A stretch of 64,000 nucleotides of DNA from Novosphingobium clariflavum (GCF_026420865.1 NZ_JAPCWC010000006.1:248001-312000); one strand, 5' to 3'; counted from the first letter of the stretch, positions 35,595 through 46,377 are shown. The notes: generated from the sequence alone by a model not told the origin. Numbers and translations: made by a program.

Positions 35595-36941
35595 TCAGGC
35601 GGGCGAAAGGCTGGCCAGCCAGGGGGCGATGTCTTCCTTGGCGCGCTCGGTATAGGCCTCCTTGCGCTGCTTCTTCTTCACCTCGTGAAGCGGCGGAAAC
35701 AGGCCGAAGTTGACGTTCATCGGCTGATAGCTGTCCGCCTCGGCGTCGCCGGTGATGTGCGAGAGCAGGGCGCCGAGCGCGGTCGTGCGCGGCGGTGCCT
35801 GCCATTCGCGGCCCGCGAGTTCGGTTGCCGTCATCAGGCCCGCCATCATGCCGACGGCGGCGCTTTCGACGTAGCCCTCGCAGCCCGTGATCTGCCCGGC
35901 AAAGCGGACGTGCGGCGCGCTTTTCAGGCGAAGCTGGCGATCCAGCAGTACCGGGGAATTCAGGAAAGTATTGCGGTGCAAACCGCCGAGGCGCGCGAAT
36001 TCCGCATTTTCAAGCCCCGGAATGGTGCGGAACAGGCGCACCTGCTCGGCGTGCTTGAGCTTGGTCTGGAAGCCGACCATGTTCCACAGCGTGCCCAGCT
36101 TGTTGTCCTGCCGAAGCTGGACAACCGCATAGGCCCAGCGGCCCTTGGGGTGCTCTTCGGTCGCCCAGTGCGGATTGTCGAGTCCGACCGGCTTCATCGG
36201 GCCGAACCGCAGGGTTTCGACGCCGCGTTCGGCCATGACCTCGATCGGCATACAGCCGTCGAAATAGGGCGTGTTGGCTTCCCATTCCTTGAAGGCGGTC
36301 TTTTCGCCGTCGAGCAGGGCCTGATGGAAAGCCAGGTACTGGTCCTTGTCCATCGGGCAGTTGATGTAGTCCTTGGTCTCGCCCTTGTCCCAGCGCGAGG
36401 CCATCCAGCACACATCCATGTCGATGGTGTCGCGGTAGACGATGGGGGCGATGGCATCGAAGAACGCCAGGCTGTCCGCGCCGGTCGCCGCGCCGATGCT
36501 GTGGGCCAGCGCTTCGGCCGTGAGAGGCCCGGTGGCGACAATGGTGGTGCCGGCCTCGGGCAGAACGTCGATCCGTTCGCGCACGATGTCGAGGTTGGGC
36601 AGGGCGGCAAGGCGCGCTTCGACTTCGGCCGAGAACACGTCACGGTCGACCGCGAGCGCCGATCCTGCGGGAACCTGCGCCTTGCCCGCCGCCGACATGA
36701 TCAGCGAATCGCAGCGGCGCATTTCCTCGTGGAGCAAGCCGACGGCGTTCTTTTCGTGATCGTCCGAGCGGAACGAGTTGGAGCAGACCAGTTCGGCCAG
36801 GCCATCGCCTTGATGCGCGGGGCTTCTCTCGCCCGTGCCGCGCATTTCTGAGAGGCGCACCTTGAAGCCGCGGCGGGCCAACTGCCAGGCGGCTTCGCTG
36901 CCGGCAAGGCCGCCGCCGATGATGTGAACGTCGTATGTCAT
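35595..36941 (-). CDS. trmFO: tRNA (uracil-5-)-methyltransferase, folate/FAD-dependent
   Basis: A 448-residue flavoprotein. The N-terminal FAD motif is [19 protein letters not shown] at residues 7-25. Further family blocks are [18 protein letters not shown] and, late, [18 protein letters not shown]. TrmFO uses methylenetetrahydrofolate and FADH2 to methylate U54 of tRNA. It lies 54 bp downstream of the DUF952-gyrA pair on the same strand. Confidence 0.95.
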   Translation of the reverse strand: MTYDVHIIGGGLAGSEAAWQLARRGFKVRLSEMRGTGERSPAHQGDGLAELVCSNSFRSDDHEKNAVGLLHEEMRRCDSLIMSAAGKAQVPAGSALAVDRDVFSAEVEARLAALPNLDIVRERIDVLPEAGTTIVATGPLTAEALAHSIGAATGADSLAFFDAIAPIVYRDTIDMDVCWMASRWDKGETKDYINCPMDKDQYLAFHQALLDGEKTAFKEWEANTPYFDGCMPIEVMAERGVETLRFGPMKPVGLDNPHWATEEHPKGRWAYAVVQLRQDNKLGTLWNMVGFQTKLKHAEQVRLFRTIPGLENAEFARLGGLHRNTFLNSPVLLDRQLRLKSAPHVRFAGQITGCEGYVESAAVGMMAGLMTATELAGREWQAPPRTTALGALLSHITGDAEADSYQPMNVNFGLFPPLHEVKKKQRKEAYTERAKEDIAPWLASLSPA

Positions 36942-36995
36942 GGCGCCTGCGCCTAGACCTTTGCGACGGGATGGGAAAGGGTAAGCGCGCCCCGC

Positions 36996-37337
36996 TTACG
37001 CAGGAAAGGTCAGCTTGCCGTCCGCGTCGTAAGCGACCGGGCCGTGCGCGATCACGGCGGAAAGCGGCAGGTCGGCGTAAATATGCGGGAACAGCGCGTC
37101 GCCGCGCGACACTTCCCACTTCACCGCATCGCCGAGCACCGTGAGATCAACGGCGGCGAGAACAAGGCTGTCCTGTCCGGCGAAGTGCTTTTCGAGCGTT
37201 TCCTGGGCCTGGGCTGCGGTCGACATGTGGATGTAGCCGTCCGCCTTGTCGATCGGCGCGCCGTCGAACACCTTGTCGGCGAGCAGTTGCTGGAACTGCT
37301 CGCCGGTCAGGATCTTGTACGCAACGGTATCGTTCAC
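36996..37337 (-). CDS. DUF952 family protein
   Basis: A 113-residue protein of the DUF952 (YHS-like small) family: [11 protein letters not shown] at the start, then [20 protein letters not shown], and [13 protein letters not shown] near the end. No catalytic residues are established for this family. Its ATG overlaps the stop codon of gyrA by 4 bp, so it is translated with gyrase A. Confidence 0.85.
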   Translation of the reverse strand: MNDTVAYKILTGEQFQQLLADKVFDGAPIDKADGYIHMSTAAQAQETLEKHFAGQDSLVLAAVDLTVLGDAVKWEVSRGDALFPHIYADLPLSAVIAHGPVAYDADGKLTFPA

Positions 37338-40096
37338 GCTTCGGATTCCGGTGCGTCGGGTGCTTCGGTCGCCGGTGTGTCGATGGCGTCGCCTTCGGCC
37401 ACTTCTTCCGCTTCGGCCTCATCGAGGCGCACCGCGCTCACCACGTGTTCGCCGCCAGAGACGTTGAACAGGCGCACGCCCGCCGAACCACGGCCGATCA
37501 CGCGCAGCGAATCGAGTGGCAGGCGAATCAGCTTGGCCTGATCGGTGACCAGCATGAGCTGGTCCGCACGCGTGGCGGGGAAGCTTGCGACGACAGGGCC
37601 GTTACGGGCGATGTTGTCGATATTGGTGATGCCCTGGCCGCCACGACCGGTGCGGCGATACTCGTAGGCCGAGGACAGCTTGCCATAGCCGTTGGCGCAG
37701 ACCGTGAGGATGAACTGCTCCATCTCGGCCAGGTAGGTGTACCGATCGGCTTCGAGCGAGGGTTCGCCCTCCTTTTCGCCCTTCCACGGGGCAAAACGCA
37801 GATAGGCCTCGCGTTCGTCCTGGTCCTTCACGCCGACGCGGTGGAGGATCGAGAGCGAGATGACCTCGTCGTCGTCCTTCAGCGTCATCGCCTTGACCCC
37901 GGTCGAGGTGCGACTTGCAAATTCGCGCACGAGGTCGCCGGCAAAGCGGATTGCCTTGCCCTGGCGGCTAGCCAGCAGCACGTCGTCCTGATGGCTGAGC
38001 AGCGCGACGCCGATCAGGCGATCGTCGCTGTCCTCGTCGAACTTCATCGCGAACTTGCCGTTCGACGGGATGTTCGCGAAGGCGTCCATCGCGTTGCGGC
38101 GCACGTTGCCCTTGGCCGTTGCGAAGACGACCGAGAGCTTGCTCCATTCCTTCTCGTCCTCGGGCAGGGCGAGAACGGTCTGGATCGTCTCGTCCTTGTC
38201 CAGCGCGGGCAGGAGGTTGACGATCGGGCGACCGCGCGTGGTCGGGCCGCCTTCGGGCAGCTTGTAGACCTTGAGGCGGTAGACCTTGCCGGCGGTCGAG
38301 AAGAACAGCACCGGATTGTGCGTGGAGGTCACGAACATCGTCGTCACCACGTCCTCGTCCTTCGTCGCCATGCCGGCGCGGCCCTTGCCGCCACGGTTCT
38401 GGGCCCGGAAGGTCGAGAGCGGGGTGCGCTTGATGTAGCCGTCCATGGTCACGGTAACGACCATGTCCTCGCGCTCGATCAGGTCCTCGTCCTCGATGCC
38501 TTCGGCGGCGCCGGTCATCACGGACACGCGCGGGGTCGCATAGAGGTCGCGCACTGCCACCAGTTCGCCGCGCATGACGCCGTAAAGCTTCACGCGGTCG
38601 GAGAGGATCGAGAGATATTCCTCGATCGCGGCGGCGAGTTCCTTGAGTTCGTCGCCGATCTCGTCGCGGCCCAGCGCCGTCAGGCGATGCAGGCGCAAGT
38701 CGAGGATCGCCTTCACCTGGATCTCGGACAGGCGATAGACGCCGCCGGTTTCCTCGGCATTGGGTTCGATGGCTTCGACCAGGCGGATATAGGGCGCGAT
38801 GTCACCGATCGGCCATTCGCGGGCCAGCAGGCGAGCGCGGGCTTCCGCCGGGTTCGGCGCGCCGCGGATGATCTTCACCACTTCGTCGAGGTTCGAGACC
38901 GCGACGACCAGGCCGAGCAAGATGTGCGCCCGGTCACGCGCCTTGTTCAGTTCGAACTTGGTGCGGCGGGTGATGACTTCTTCGCGGAACTGGATGAACG
39001 AGGCGAGGATGTCGCGCAGGTTGAAGACTTCGGGACGGCCGTTCTTGATGGCCAGCATGTTGGCCGCGAAATTCGACTGTGCCGGAGTGTTGCGCCAGAC
39101 CTGGTTGAGCACGACTTCCGGCGTGGCATCGCGCTTGAGGTCGATGACCACGCGCATGCCTTCGCGGTTCGATTCGTCGCGGATGTCCGCGATGCCTTCG
39201 ATGCGCTTGTCCTTGGCGGCTTCGGCGATCTTCTCGACGAGACCGGCCTTGCCGACCTGGTAGGGGATCGAGGTGAGCACGATCGAGCGACGGTCGCCGC
39301 GACCTTCCTCGATCTCGTGGCGGCAGCGCATGATGATCGAGCCGCGCCCGGTCAGGTACGCGTTGCGGGCACCGCCCTGGCCAAGGATCAGCGGAGCGGT
39401 CGGGAAGTCCGGTCCCGGAATGATCTGGATCAGTTCCTCGATGGTGACCGCCGGATTGTCGATCATGGCAAGGCAGCCGTCGATCACTTCGCCGAGGTTG
39501 TGCGGCGGAATGTTCGTGGCCATGCCGACGGCGATACCGCCCGCGCCATTGACGAGCAGGTTCGGGAAGCGTGCCGGCAGTACCGTCGGCTCGCTTTCGG
39601 AACCGTCGTAGTTGTCGGCGAAGTCGACCGTGGCCTTCTCGATGTCGGCCAGAAGCTCGTTCGACACCTTGTCGAGGCGTGCTTCGGTGTAACGCATGGC
39701 GGCCGGCGGATCGGGGTCCATCGAGCCGAAGTTGCCCTGACCGTCGATCAGCGGCAGTCGCATCGACCAGGGCTGCGTCATACGGGCCAGCGCGTCGTAG
39801 ATCGCGCTGTCGCCATGCGGGTGATATTTACCCATGACGTCACCGACGATGCGGCTCGACTTGCGGTACGGGCGGCCCGCAACGTAGCCCGCTTCGTGGC
39901 AGCTATAGAGAATGCGGCGATGGACGGGCTTGAGGCCGTCGCGCACGTCGGGCAGCGCGCGGCTCACGATCACGCTCATCGCGTAATCGAGATAGCTCGT
40001 CTTCATCTCATCGACGATGTCGATGCGTGTGTATTCGCCTTCGGGGCCGGTGTGTCCGGAACCGTTCTGCTCGGGAATGTCGGTGTCGTCGCTCAC
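37334..40096 (-). CDS. gyrA: DNA gyrase subunit A
   Basis: A 920-residue type IIA topoisomerase A subunit. The catalytic tyrosine is Y136 (AAMRYTE). The quinolone pocket residues are S97 and D101 ([13 protein letters not shown]), the susceptible identities. The GyrA box appears as QNRGGKG, one residue different from QRRGGKG. The C-terminal pinwheel follows, and the last residues are an acidic tail ([10 protein letters not shown]). Introduces negative supercoils with GyrB. The upstream gap to the repeat-protein gene is 317 bp. Confidence 0.97.
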   Translation of the reverse strand: MSDDTDIPEQNGSGHTGPEGEYTRIDIVDEMKTSYLDYAMSVIVSRALPDVRDGLKPVHRRILYSCHEAGYVAGRPYRKSSRIVGDVMGKYHPHGDSAIYDALARMTQPWSMRLPLIDGQGNFGSMDPDPPAAMRYTEARLDKVSNELLADIEKATVDFADNYDGSESEPTVLPARFPNLLVNGAGGIAVGMATNIPPHNLGEVIDGCLAMIDNPAVTIEELIQIIPGPDFPTAPLILGQGGARNAYLTGRGSIIMRCRHEIEEGRGDRRSIVLTSIPYQVGKAGLVEKIAEAAKDKRIEGIADIRDESNREGMRVVIDLKRDATPEVVLNQVWRNTPAQSNFAANMLAIKNGRPEVFNLRDILASFIQFREEVITRRTKFELNKARDRAHILLGLVVAVSNLDEVVKIIRGAPNPAEARARLLAREWPIGDIAPYIRLVEAIEPNAEETGGVYRLSEIQVKAILDLRLHRLTALGRDEIGDELKELAAAIEEYLSILSDRVKLYGVMRGELVAVRDLYATPRVSVMTGAAEGIEDEDLIEREDMVVTVTMDGYIKRTPLSTFRAQNRGGKGRAGMATKDEDVVTTMFVTSTHNPVLFFSTAGKVYRLKVYKLPEGGPTTRGRPIVNLLPALDKDETIQTVLALPEDEKEWSKLSVVFATAKGNVRRNAMDAFANIPSNGKFAMKFDEDSDDRLIGVALLSHQDDVLLASRQGKAIRFAGDLVREFASRTSTGVKAMTLKDDDEVISLSILHRVGVKDQDEREAYLRFAPWKGEKEGEPSLEADRYTYLAEMEQFILTVCANGYGKLSSAYEYRRTGRGGQGITNIDNIARNGPVVASFPATRADQLMLVTDQAKLIRLPLDSLRVIGRGSAGVRLFNVSGGEHVVSAVRLDEAEAEEVAEGDAIDTPATEAPDAPESEA

Positions 40097-40413
40097 GCGC
40101 TGGATCGTTCGTTGCTGCGGGACAAGGGTTGATATTCGGCCCTAGGGCATGCGGCGGATGAAAGCCACCGGAACGCATGCGGGGAGAGGGGTGGGCATTG
40201 CTTTTTCCACACTTATGGCAAGGCATTGCGGGAGAGCTGCGGCGAAGCCCTGCGAACTTGCGACGAATTGCATTCAATCAGCGTTCAGTGGGGTGCGTCT
40301 AATCGGGCGACAAGGTTGCCAAGCGGCGATTTCGCCGTCAAACCGGCCCGGCGAATTTATAGTGCCGTGGTTCGCGGCGCGACCGTACATGTCTTTTTGA
40401 GGAGTTGGCCTTG
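40097..40413. other. Divergent intergenic region gyrA / repeat-protein gene
   Basis: No gene is visible in this 317-bp gap. It contains two copies of GCATGCGG (40147, 40175), two of GGCATTGC, and a perfect palindrome CGGCGA-TT-TCGCCG at 40324-40337. A TATAGT at 40358-40363 could be a -10 for the rightward gene, with CCGTCA only a weak -35. The ribosome-binding site GAGGAG at 40399-40404 precedes the start codon. The promoters of both genes must lie here. Confidence 0.6.
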
Positions 40414-41736
40414 ATGGCTCGCAAGTTCCTGATTTCCCGTGTTGCCCTTGCCGTGGCCCTGGGCGGCGGCATGGCCGTGGCGATGGCGCCGGTGGCTTCG
40501 GCCAAGGAAGCCAAGAAGTCCGAAAGCAAGTACTCGGAAGCCTTCATCAAGGCTGCTGGACCGATCGAGAAGGCGATCAACGCCGCGACCGCCGCCATTC
40601 CGCAGGGTGCGGGCGCGGATGCCTTCCCGGCGGCCAAGGCCAGCATCGACACCGCGCTCGGCGGCAACGGCAAGGCGGCCATCGAGGCTGCGCTGCCCTC
40701 GGCCACCACGCCGGATGACAAGATGGCGATGGGCCAGTTCGCGCGCACTTATGGCGTGCTGTCGCAGGATCTCGCCTTCAAGCAGAAGGGTGTCCTGCTT
40801 ATGATCGAGAGCGGCAAGGTTCCCGCCGCCTCGCTTCCCGCGACCTATTTCGATGCCGGCGTCAACGCCTTCAACCTGAAGGACTATGCGACCGCTGCGA
40901 CCTATGTGAAGCAGGCCAAGGATGCCGGTTATCAGGATCCCCAGAACCAGCTCGACCTGATCCTGTCGGAGTCCTACAAGCGCGGCGGTAACCCGCAGGC
41001 GGCGATGGACATGGCGAAGGCCGAAGTCGACGGCGCCAAGGCCAAGGGTGTGGCGCCGAGCGAAACGTCGATCCGCAACGTGCTTCAGGCGGCTTATACC
41101 GCCAAGCAGCTCGACGCCTCGGCAGACTACGCGGCGATGCTCGCGCAGTACTATCCGCGCAAGGACACCTGGAACATCTCGGCCTCGATCGTGCGCCAGC
41201 TTGGGTCGTTCGAGAAGTCGGACAACCTCGACCTCATGCGCCTGATGTTCGTCACCGGCGGCATGAAGGACAAGCGCGACTACTATGAGTACCTGGAAAA
41301 CGCCGATCCGCGCGCTTATCCGGGTGAAGCACTCAAGGTCATGGATCAGGGGCTGGCCAAGGGCCTGCTCACGCAGGCGGAGATCGGCGCCGATCGCACC
41401 AATGCCGCCTCGCGCGTCGCTGGCGACAAGGCCTCTCTCGCCGCGACCGAACGCGATGCCCAGAAGCCGGGCGCTACCGCAGCCCAGATCATGGGCGCGG
41501 CCGACGTGCTGCTCAGCTATGAACAGTATGCCAAGGTCGAGGCGCTGCTCCAGTCTGCGCTGACCAAGCCGGGTGTCGATGCCAACAAGGCCAACCTGCG
41601 CCTCGGCATGGCCCAGGCTATGCAGGGCAAGGTTGCCGAAGCACAGGCCACGCTCGCAAAGGTGACCGACAAGCGCTCGTCGATTGCCAAGCTGTGGTCG
41701 GCCTATGCGGCCACCAAGGGCAAGCCGGCCGCCTGA
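40414..41736 (+). CDS. Periplasmic TPR-like repeat protein
   Basis: A 440-residue protein with a signal peptide (about residues 1-26, ending AMAPVASA), so it is exported. The mature part is helical and repeat-like, with TPR-type stretches such as AFNLKDYATAATYVKQAKDA and GGNPQAAMDMAKAEV. It is Ala/Lys-rich. I cannot name it further. The ATG at 40414 is 9 nt after GAGGAG. It stands alone between gyrA and a terminator, so it is probably transcribed by itself, possibly abundantly. Confidence 0.75.
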   Translation: MARKFLISRVALAVALGGGMAVAMAPVASAKEAKKSESKYSEAFIKAAGPIEKAINAATAAIPQGAGADAFPAAKASIDTALGGNGKAAIEAALPSATTPDDKMAMGQFARTYGVLSQDLAFKQKGVLLMIESGKVPAASLPATYFDAGVNAFNLKDYATAATYVKQAKDAGYQDPQNQLDLILSESYKRGGNPQAAMDMAKAEVDGAKAKGVAPSETSIRNVLQAAYTAKQLDASADYAAMLAQYYPRKDTWNISASIVRQLGSFEKSDNLDLMRLMFVTGGMKDKRDYYEYLENADPRAYPGEALKVMDQGLAKGLLTQAEIGADRTNAASRVAGDKASLAATERDAQKPGATAAQIMGAADVLLSYEQYAKVEALLQSALTKPGVDANKANLRLGMAQAMQGKVAEAQATLAKVTDKRSSIAKLWSAYAATKGKPAA

Positions 41737-41760
41737 TCGGCCATACCAGCCCAAGACAAA

Positions 41761-41784
41761 GGGCGGCGGGATTACCCGCCGCCC
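41761..41784. terminator. Bidirectional terminator between the repeat protein and carbonic anhydrase
   Basis: GGGCGGCGGG and CCCGCCGCCC form a perfect 10-bp stem with an ATTA loop, followed by a T-rich stretch (TTCTTGTTT). It lies between two convergent genes. Confidence 0.85.
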
Positions 41785-41815
41785 TTCTTGTTTGTGGCCT
41801 GTCGGTAGGGAGCGG

Positions 41816-42490
41816 TCAGGCTACCGGTGCAAACTCGCCGGTTTTCTGATCCATCAGGTGCAGCACGCCATCGGAAATGGCGAAGAAGGTGCCGCGCAGG
41901 GTCAGTTCACCGTTCTTCACTTTGTGGCGCACGCAGGGGAACGACATCAGGTTCTCGATGCTGACGCGCACCGCAGCCTGTTCCATTTCCCGCTCGGCAG
42001 GACGGCCGGAGGTGCCGAATTCGGCTGCGACGGGGGCGCGGGCCTCGTCCAGCATCGAGATCCAGTCGGCAATGAAGCCGCCTTCACCTGGCTCGGTGCC
42101 GTGAAGTTCCTGCGTCAGCGCCGCCTTGCAGCCACCGCACATGCCGTGGCCCATGACCACGATTTCCTTCACCTTCAGCACCTGCACCGCAAATTCCAGG
42201 GCGGCGGACACGCCGTGGTGGCCGGGCGAGGTCTCGAAGGGGGGAACAAGGGCGGCGACGTTGCGGACCACGAAGATCTCGCCGGGGTCGACGTCGAAGA
42301 TCTGCGAAGGATCGACGCGGCTGTCGGAGCAGGCGACGATCATCACTTCGGGTTGCTGGCCTTCGCTGAGGCGGGCCCAGCGTTCGCGGTGCGGGGTCCA
42401 GCCCGAGTCGCGGAAGCGGCGGTAGCCGGCGATCAAACCATCGAGCACGCGATTGTCGCCTGCGCTGGTTCCGGTGGAAGAATCGGTCAT
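41816..42490 (-). CDS. Beta-class carbonic anhydrase
   Basis: A 224-residue enzyme interconverting CO2 and bicarbonate. The zinc ligands are C54 (with D56 and R58 in ACSDSRV), H115 and C118 (MGHGMCGGC). ATG 42490 has GGAGG 5 nt upstream. The neighbouring lipA gene diverges from it, 83 bp apart. Cytoplasmic. Confidence 0.95.
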   Translation of the reverse strand: MTDSSTGTSAGDNRVLDGLIAGYRRFRDSGWTPHRERWARLSEGQQPEVMIVACSDSRVDPSQIFDVDPGEIFVVRNVAALVPPFETSPGHHGVSAALEFAVQVLKVKEIVVMGHGMCGGCKAALTQELHGTEPGEGGFIADWISMLDEARAPVAAEFGTSGRPAEREMEQAAVRVSIENLMSFPCVRHKVKNGELTLRGTFFAISDGVLHLMDQKTGEFAPVA

Positions 42491-42573
42491 GGGGGCCTCC
42501 GTTGAAACGCACGCAACCCATAGACCGGATATTCGCACTGGCAAGCGGCGGCGCTTGCGACTATCTGGGCCCC

Positions 42574-43518
42574 ATGAACGACCTCTCTTCCGTGCCGAGC
42601 CCCGAGCAGAAGCCCGAACGTCAGCGCAAGCCCGACTGGATCCGCGTGAAGGCGCCGACCAGCAAGGGTTATGGCGAAACGCGCCAGCTCATGCGGGACC
42701 TGAAGCTCAATACGGTCTGCGAAGAGGCCGCTTGCCCGAATATCGGCGAGTGCTGGACCAAGAAGCACGCCACGGTGATGATCCTGGGCGATACCTGCAC
42801 CCGCGCCTGTGCGTTCTGCAATGTGAAGACCGGGATGCCCGGCCGCGTCGACCCGCTTGAGCCCGAACACGTGGCGGAACTCGCGGTGAAGACCGGTCTG
42901 GAGCATATCGTCATCACCTCTGTCGATCGCGACGATCTTCCCGATGGCGGTGCCAACCAGTTCGTCAAGGTGATCCAGGCGCTGCGCGCGGCAACGCCCA
43001 ATACCACCATCGAGATCCTGACGCCCGATTTCCGCGGCAAGATGCGCCGCGCGGTCGAGGTCATCGTCGAGGCCGGGCCCGACGTCTACAATCACAACCT
43101 CGAGACGGTTCCCCGCCTTTACCCGACCATTCGTCCCGGTGCACGTTACTACGCATCGCTGCGCCTGCTCGAAGAGGTGAAGGCTCACAATCCGCTGATC
43201 TTCACCAAGTCCGGCGTGATGCTGGGGCTGGGCGAAGAGCGCCTCGAAGTCCATCAGGTGATGGACGACATGCGCTGCGCCGACATCGATTTCCTGACCA
43301 TGGGCCAGTACCTGAGGCCGACGCCCAAGCACGCCGAGGTCAAGGAGTTCGTCACCCCCAAGGCTTTCGATGCCTATGGCGCGATTGCCCGTGCCAAGGG
43401 TTTCCTGCAGGTCGCCTCCTCGCCGCTGACGCGTTCGAGCTACCATGCCGGAAAGGACTTTGCGGAAATGCGTGCGGCGCGTGAAGCCAAGCTCGCAAAG
43501 GCCGCTCCGAAGGCCTGA
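42574..43518 (+). CDS. lipA: Lipoyl synthase
   Basis: A 314-residue radical-SAM enzyme inserting two sulfurs into octanoyl groups on lipoyl domains, including the E1 beta and E2 lipoyl domains of pyruvate dehydrogenase. The auxiliary cluster cysteines are C49, C54 and C60 ([12 protein letters not shown]); the SAM cluster is C75, C79 and C82 (CTRACAFC). The late [13 protein letters not shown] block holds the conserved serine. I chose ATG 42574; the frame is open to a TTG at 42502, but family members begin near MNDLSS. The downstream RatA-like gene begins 3 bp later. Confidence 0.95.
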   Translation: MNDLSSVPSPEQKPERQRKPDWIRVKAPTSKGYGETRQLMRDLKLNTVCEEAACPNIGECWTKKHATVMILGDTCTRACAFCNVKTGMPGRVDPLEPEHVAELAVKTGLEHIVITSVDRDDLPDGGANQFVKVIQALRAATPNTTIEILTPDFRGKMRRAVEVIVEAGPDVYNHNLETVPRLYPTIRPGARYYASLRLLEEVKAHNPLIFTKSGVMLGLGEERLEVHQVMDDMRCADIDFLTMGQYLRPTPKHAEVKEFVTPKAFDAYGAIARAKGFLQVASSPLTRSSYHAGKDFAEMRAAREAKLAKAAPKA

Positions 43519-43521
43519 CCC

Positions 43522-43968
43522 ATGCCCGGTATTCATGAGACGCAGCGGCTGCCCTACAGCGCCGAACAGATGTTCGATCTTGTCGCGGACGTAGGCCGCT
43601 ACCAGGAGTTCCTGCCCTGGGTGGTCGCCACCCGTGTCAAGTCGGACGACGGCAGCGAGATGATCGCGGATATGCTGGTCGGCTTCAAGGCGCTGCGCGA
43701 AAAGTTCACCTCACGCGTCGAGAAGGTCCGTCCGCGCGAGATCAAGGTGCATTATGTCGACGGGCCGATGAAGGATCTCGACAACCACTGGATCTTCCAT
43801 CCGGTGGATGCGCATAGCTGCGACATCGAGTTCGACGTGCGCTTCAGCTTCCGCAACGTGCTGTTCGAGAAGCTGGCCGGCCAGTATTTTGACAAGGCCT
43901 TCCGCAAGATGGTCGCCGCGTTCGAAACTCGGGCTCACGAACTCTACGGCGAGCCTCAGGAAAGCTGA
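43522..43968 (+). CDS. RatA/COQ10-like START-domain protein
   Basis: A 148-residue SRPBCC/START-type protein: the N-terminal strand HETQRLPYSAEQMFDLVADV and later VDGPMKDLDNHWIFH are characteristic of the COQ10/RatA group. These bind ubiquinone or, in RatA, interfere with ribosome association. It follows lipA by 3 bp in the same operon, as is common in alphaproteobacteria. Confidence 0.9.
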   Translation: MPGIHETQRLPYSAEQMFDLVADVGRYQEFLPWVVATRVKSDDGSEMIADMLVGFKALREKFTSRVEKVRPREIKVHYVDGPMKDLDNHWIFHPVDAHSCDIEFDVRFSFRNVLFEKLAGQYFDKAFRKMVAAFETRAHELYGEPQES

Positions 43969-43980
43969 GTTTCATGAGTT

Positions 43981-44009
43981 TGGAGCGGCCTGCTACGAGG
44001 GCCGCTCCA
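43981..44009. terminator. Bidirectional hairpin between convergent ratA-like and cinA genes
   Basis: TGGAGCGGCC and GGCCGCTCCA form a 10-bp stem with a 9-nt loop, just after the START-protein stop and just before the convergent gene's stop. Confidence 0.75.
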
Positions 44010-44017
44010 TCCTTCCT

Positions 44018-44527
44018 TCAGGCGTTTTCGGGCAGCAGCAGTTCCAGTGCGATCAGCGCGGCCTGATGGCGGATTTCCGTCCGGCCGGTGCCGTCCAGCA
44101 GCTTCTGCTCGGCATCTTCCTCTTCCGCGCCGCGCAAGGCGCGTGCGAAGACCACGGTTCCAACAGGCTTGAACTCGCTGCCGCCGTCAGGGCCGGCGAT
44201 GCCGCTGATCGCCACGGCCACATCCGCCCGGCTGTTCGCGATGGCGCCTTGCGCCATGGCCCATGCCGTGGCGGGTGATACCGCGCCCAGCGTATCGATG
44301 ATGTCCGGCGAGACGCCCAGCAGTTCCTGCTTGGCCTCGTTCGAATACGTCACGAAGCCGCGATCCAGTACCGCCGAAGAGCCCGGAACTTCGGTCAATG
44401 CCGCGCAGACGAGGCCGCCCGTGCAGCTTTCCGCGACCGCCACCTTGCGGCCGGCAGCCTTGTTCTCGGTAATGACGCGCTCCGCCAGCGCGTAGAGATC
44501 CTGCGGGAAAAGGAGGGTGTCGGGCAT
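44018..44527 (-). CDS. pncC: CinA C-terminal domain protein, nicotinamide-nucleotide amidohydrolase
   Basis: A 169-residue single-domain CinA/PncC protein. The signature AVAESCTGGLVCAALTEVPG near residues 28-47 and VAISGIAGPDGGSEFKPVGT near residues 103-122 are the family's two conserved blocks. It deamidates NMN to nicotinic acid mononucleotide in pyridine-nucleotide recycling. It lacks the N-terminal MoaB-like domain of full-length CinA. The upstream gene ends 1 bp before its start. Confidence 0.9.
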   Translation of the reverse strand: MPDTLLFPQDLYALAERVITENKAAGRKVAVAESCTGGLVCAALTEVPGSSAVLDRGFVTYSNEAKQELLGVSPDIIDTLGAVSPATAWAMAQGAIANSRADVAVAISGIAGPDGGSEFKPVGTVVFARALRGAEEEDAEQKLLDGTGRTEIRHQAALIALELLLPENA

Positions 44528-44528
44528 G

Positions 44529-45092
44529 TCAGTCCTTGCAGAGGGTCAGGCCGGCGATCTTCGCCTTGTCGGCCACATCAGCGGGCGCGACGTCCTTGGC
44601 CTTCGCGGTCATCTCGACGATCAGCGCGATAAGTCCGGCGGTGTTTTCGGGCGGCAGCGGGGCGAGCAGGTCGACCGCAAGATCGATCCGGTCGCACGAC
44701 TTGAGCGGCAGGTGCTGCGAAACCAGTCCCTCGACCGTGATGTCGACCAGGGGGCGCAGCGATTCGTCGGGCAGGTTGCGCGCGAACTTGGCAACATCGC
44801 TGCTTCGCCCTTGGGAAAGCTTCAGGAAAGCGGCCTTGGCTTCCGGCCAGGAACGTCCTTTCTGCGACGCATAGCGCGCTGCCAGTTCGCTGCCGTGCGT
44901 CCTTAAATAGGAGTCGGACGGCAGAACCTGCTCGCAGCGCTTGGCGGTGCCGGAAATGACCTGGGGCAGGGCGTAAGTGAACATGGCCTGCGCTTCGGGC
45001 CGTGTCAGGCATGCGGTTTCGGCCTGCGCGACGCTTGGAGCGGTTCCCAGCAGCATCGCGGCGAGGATGAGTGTCTTGCGGTGAACGGTCAT
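44529..45092 (-). CDS. Secreted hypothetical protein
   Basis: A 187-residue protein with a clear signal peptide (MTVHRKTLILAAMLLGTAPS to about AQA). The mature part has four cysteines (CLTR, KRCEQ, KSCDR, LCKD), compatible with two disulfides, and is otherwise helical. I do not recognise a family. It lies between ispDF and cinA on the same strand with 1- to 10-bp gaps, so it belongs to that operon. Confidence 0.7.
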   Translation of the reverse strand: MTVHRKTLILAAMLLGTAPSVAQAETACLTRPEAQAMFTYALPQVISGTAKRCEQVLPSDSYLRTHGSELAARYASQKGRSWPEAKAAFLKLSQGRSSDVAKFARNLPDESLRPLVDITVEGLVSQHLPLKSCDRIDLAVDLLAPLPPENTAGLIALIVEMTAKAKDVAPADVADKAKIAGLTLCKD

Positions 45093-45102
45093 CGACTATT
45101 CC

Positions 45103-46287
45103 CTAGAGGCGGATCAGGCTGACGGCGGCTTGTGCCGCGATGCCTTCGGACCTGCCGGTGAAACCCAGTTTCTCGGTCGTGGTTGCCTTGACGCTGACGG
45201 CGGCGGAATCGACGCCGAGAATTTCGGCAAGCCGGGCGCGCATGGCTTCGCGGTGCGGGCCGATCTTGGGGGCTTCGCAGATGATCGTGACGTCGGCATT
45301 GGCAAGCATGTAGCCCGCCTTGGCGACCAGTGATCCGGCGTGCGCGAGGAAGCGATCGGAGGCGGCGCCCTTCCATTGCGGATCGCTCGGCGGGAAGTGC
45401 TGGCCGATGTCGCCTGCGCCGATCGCGCCCAGCAGGGCATCGACCAGCGCGTGGATGGCCACGTCGGCGTCGCTGTGGCCCGAAAGGCCGTGGCTGTGCT
45501 CGATCTTCACTCCGCAGAGCCAGAGGTCCTCGCCTGCTTCGAGGCGGTGGACGTCATAGCCGGTACCGACGCGGATCGGCGGGGCGGAGGGCGCGAAGTC
45601 GGTTGCGTACGTCAGTTTGTGCAAGGCTTCGTCTCCTTCGACGAGCGCGATTTGAAGGCCGTCAGCCTGCGCGACCTGGGCATCGTCGCCGGCATGGGAA
45701 GGGCCTTCCCAGTTGCGATGGGCGGCGAGGATTTCGGCGAATCGGAATGCCTGCGGGGTCTGGACGCGGCGCAGGTCTTCGCGGCGGGCGGGAGCGCCCA
45801 TCGTCTCGCCCTCTGCGCCCATCTCCGCATGCGCAAGGCTATCGACCACCGGCAGCACCGGAATTGCGCCTGGATGGCGGTCCAGCGCCGCCGTTAATCG
45901 CGCGATCACGGCGGCAGGCAGGACCGGGCGGGCGGCGTCGTGGATCAGCACGAGGTCCGGCGCAGATCCGGCCAGCACCTCAAGTCCGATCCGAACCGAT
46001 TCCTGACGAGTCGCGCCGCCCGCCGTCAGCTGGATGTCCTTGATCCCCGAAAGAATTTCGCGAACCAGCGGATCGGCGCCTTCCGGGATGGCCACGAGGA
46101 TTGGCGCCACACCGGCGTTCGCCAGGGCCTCCACCGAGTGCCGCAGCACCGGCTTGCCGCGCCAGAGCGCAAATTGCTTGGGAAGAGGCTGGCCGGCGCG
46201 AAGTCCCTGGCCGGCTGCAACGACGATGGCTGCGGCCTTCTGCCCGGCTATGCTTCGCGCCTGCGAAATTGTCTGGTCCTGCGACAT
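45103..46287 (-). CDS. ispDF: Bifunctional IspD-IspF (MEP pathway)
   Basis: A 394-residue fusion. Residues about 15-230 are the CDP-ME synthase IspD ([20 protein letters not shown], then [16 protein letters not shown]). From about residue 238 it is the cyclodiphosphate synthase IspF, with metal ligands D245, H247 (GYDVHR) and H271 (GHSDAD). The fusion is a known alphaproteobacterial arrangement. The start ATG at 46287 lies after a poor ribosome-binding site; the frame is open 24 codons further. The gene is divergent from dusB across 119 bp. Confidence 0.95.
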   Translation of the reverse strand: MSQDQTISQARSIAGQKAAAIVVAAGQGLRAGQPLPKQFALWRGKPVLRHSVEALANAGVAPILVAIPEGADPLVREILSGIKDIQLTAGGATRQESVRIGLEVLAGSAPDLVLIHDAARPVLPAAVIARLTAALDRHPGAIPVLPVVDSLAHAEMGAEGETMGAPARREDLRRVQTPQAFRFAEILAAHRNWEGPSHAGDDAQVAQADGLQIALVEGDEALHKLTYATDFAPSAPPIRVGTGYDVHRLEAGEDLWLCGVKIEHSHGLSGHSDADVAIHALVDALLGAIGAGDIGQHFPPSDPQWKGAASDRFLAHAGSLVAKAGYMLANADVTIICEAPKIGPHREAMRARLAEILGVDSAAVSVKATTTEKLGFTGRSEGIAAQAAVSLIRL

Positions 46288-46341
46288 CGTGCCTGCCGGT
46301 AATCGCTTGCCGTCCCGAGGGCAATCCACTATGCGCTGCCT

Positions 46342-46377
46342 GTTTTTTAGGCATGTCACGTTTTTTAGGCACGTGGC
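46342..46377. repeat. Tandem pair of 18-bp direct repeats upstream of dusB
   Basis: GTTTTTTAGGCATGTCAC and GTTTTTTAGGCACGTGGC lie head to tail with no spacer between ispDF and dusB. They share 15 of 18 bases and are AT-richer than the surroundings, with T6 runs. They may be a tandem regulatory binding site for the dusB-ntrBC transcript, or a short duplication. Confidence 0.6.

Noticed and set aside
37445..40132. Near full-length plus-strand open frame opposite gyrA
   Set aside because: Shadow of the gyrA codons; no recognisable protein.
42502..42573. Earlier TTG start for lipA
   Set aside because: Adds 24 residues not expected in the family; ATG 42574 gives the usual N-terminus.
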